Source: an uncultured Paracoccaceae bacterium
GTDB lineage: Bacteria > Pseudomonadota > Alphaproteobacteria > Rhodobacterales > Rhodobacteraceae
NCBI GenBank assembly: GCA_937883775.1
Contig: CAKZXZ010000236.1
Location: 1 to 64,000 of the forward strand
Reading direction: 5' to 3'
DNA length: 64,000 nt
Made by a program: the position numbers and the translations under genes
Part shown: piece by piece, positions 63,429-64,000 of the stretch
How positions within the stretch are numbered: position 1 is the stretch's first letter
How the letters are laid out: the number at the start of each line of letters is the position of its first letter
The notes under the pieces: generated by a model
Told to the model about the DNA's origin: nothing
The model's database searches: none
Seen by the model: the letters and a program-made list of their open reading frames with translations, nothing else

Positions 63429-64000
63429 TTAGGCGGCCGGTGTTACAGAAGCACTAAGCGCGCGCACCTCACGTGATGCTGCAACAGTTTTTTCGGTGAC
63501 AAACCGTTCATGGTTCGTCGTGATTTGCGCCAAATCGTAAAGATAATTGACCATCACGCCACCCGATTGCGTCATTCCATTCTCAGATGTGTCTGCGTTT
63601 GCATGAACCGCATAGACGGCCGCGCCATTTCCCAGATGAAAGCGCGCGACAGGGTCTTGCGGCTGTCGATCCTCCCGCTTTGCCTCCAGCAGGTAATGCG
63701 CGGCCCGGGCCTCGACAGAGGCGTTCGCAAGCGCGGGAGCGTCTGTCGCAGCCAACCACTTGGCCAGACCCGGGATCGGGGACAGAGTCACAAATGTCTT
63801 AAGCCCAGACAATTCCTGTGAAAGATCGGCAACAACCTGTTTGATAAGCGAGTTGCCGAAAGAAACGCCCGCCAACCCTGACTGGCAATTAGAGATCGAA
63901 TAGAAGACGGCGGTATCTGCATCTTCTGCATCAATTGGATCGCGCCCGTCTACCAGCAGGGTCTGGATCGAGTTTGGTATCCCTTGGATCAGCGCCACCT
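63429..64000 (-). CDS. Malonyl-CoA decarboxylase, C-terminal part (cut by window edge)
   Basis: The visible 190 residues match the C-terminal domain of malonyl-CoA decarboxylase (FYSISNCQSGLAGVSFGNSLIKQV and FVTLSPIPGLAKWL), which makes acetyl-CoA and CO2. The N-terminal part lies beyond the window. The matB gene follows by 8 bases. Confidence 0.93.
   Translation of the reverse strand, partial: VALIQGIPNSIQTLLVDGRDPIDAEDADTAVFYSISNCQSGLAGVSFGNSLIKQVVADLSQELSGLKTFVTLSPIPGLAKWLAATDAPALANASVEARAAHYLLEAKREDRQPQDPVARFHLGNGAAVYAVHANADTSENGMTQSGGVMVNYLYDLAQITTNHERFVTEKTVAASREVRALSASVTPAA

Overview
The window is a 64 kb stretch of an alphaproteobacterial chromosome, most likely from the marine Roseobacter group (Rhodobacteraceae). 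The reasons are the CcrM methyltransferase with GANTC sites in front of it, the leuS-lptE-holA run, Rhodobacterales-type small families (DUF3576, DUF4170, DUF2125, DUF1289, LpxB-N), an AlkB alkane hydroxylase, an ICE/Irr-type iron operator, and moderately GC-rich, tightly packed genes with many 4-bp ATGA overlaps. I cannot fix the genus. There is no phage, insertion sequence, CRISPR array or rRNA operon, and only one tRNA (Arg-CCT). Genes are cut at both edges: a porin on the left and malonyl-CoA decarboxylase on the right.

1-26.9 kb is mostly housekeeping and envelope. It holds a porin start, a DUF3576 lipoprotein, leuS-lptE-holA (+), a flavoprotein with an MscS channel (-), an HNH protein, an enoyl-CoA hydratase/SDR pair (-), and DUF2125. 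Then comes pmbA-cysQ-DUF4170-WaaA-like-lpxK (+), a lipid A/Kdo block. dsbA and a DciA-like gene (-), mutY and alkB (+), and ccrM and rnhB (-) follow. Next is a small unexplained locus (21.1-22.7 kb): a secreted basic protein facing an operon that encodes a small periplasmic protein and a membrane-tethered winged-helix protein, with a cluster of palindromes between them. An RND efflux pair (-) and tRNA-Arg close the region.

27-31.8 kb carries a LacI-type regulator with its own palindromic operator, a GT2 / LpxB-N / GT39 module that probably decorates lipid A or another envelope glycan, and a CaiB-type CoA-transferase.

31.8-40.9 kb is an iron region. It has hemP preceded by an unlisted 39-codon ORF, DUF1289, Dps, an ICE/Irr-like palindrome, several unknown proteins, a bicupin, and an operon of imelysin, dihaem oxidoreductase, imelysin and DUF1513. 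A shared sequence (TGATTTnTCCGA followed by TATTTTnnTCAG) lies upstream of hemP and of the imelysin operon, with weaker relatives at two other promoters. The window therefore seems to contain most of one iron regulon.

41-55.9 kb is carbohydrate metabolism. A GH13_18 sugar phosphorylase converges on a GpgS-like glycosyltransferase and a HAD phosphatase, together a plausible glucosylglycerate make-and-recycle set. Beyond this lies a large two-armed catabolic locus. The minus arm is an ABC importer, a Tm-1-like protein and a class II aldolase. The plus arm is a GntR regulator, a metallo-beta-lactamase-fold lactonase, a HAD protein, a second class II aldolase and an FGGY kinase. An identical 12-bp palindrome, TTTGTATACAAA, lies in front of both arms, so they look like one regulon with an unknown substrate.

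56-64 kb has an AGCS amino-acid:cation symporter with a universal stress protein, a TauE/SafE exporter divergent from a LysR regulator, a CPA2 antiporter with an NAD-binding domain, and malonyl-CoA synthetase (matB) with the C-terminal part of malonyl-CoA decarboxylase.
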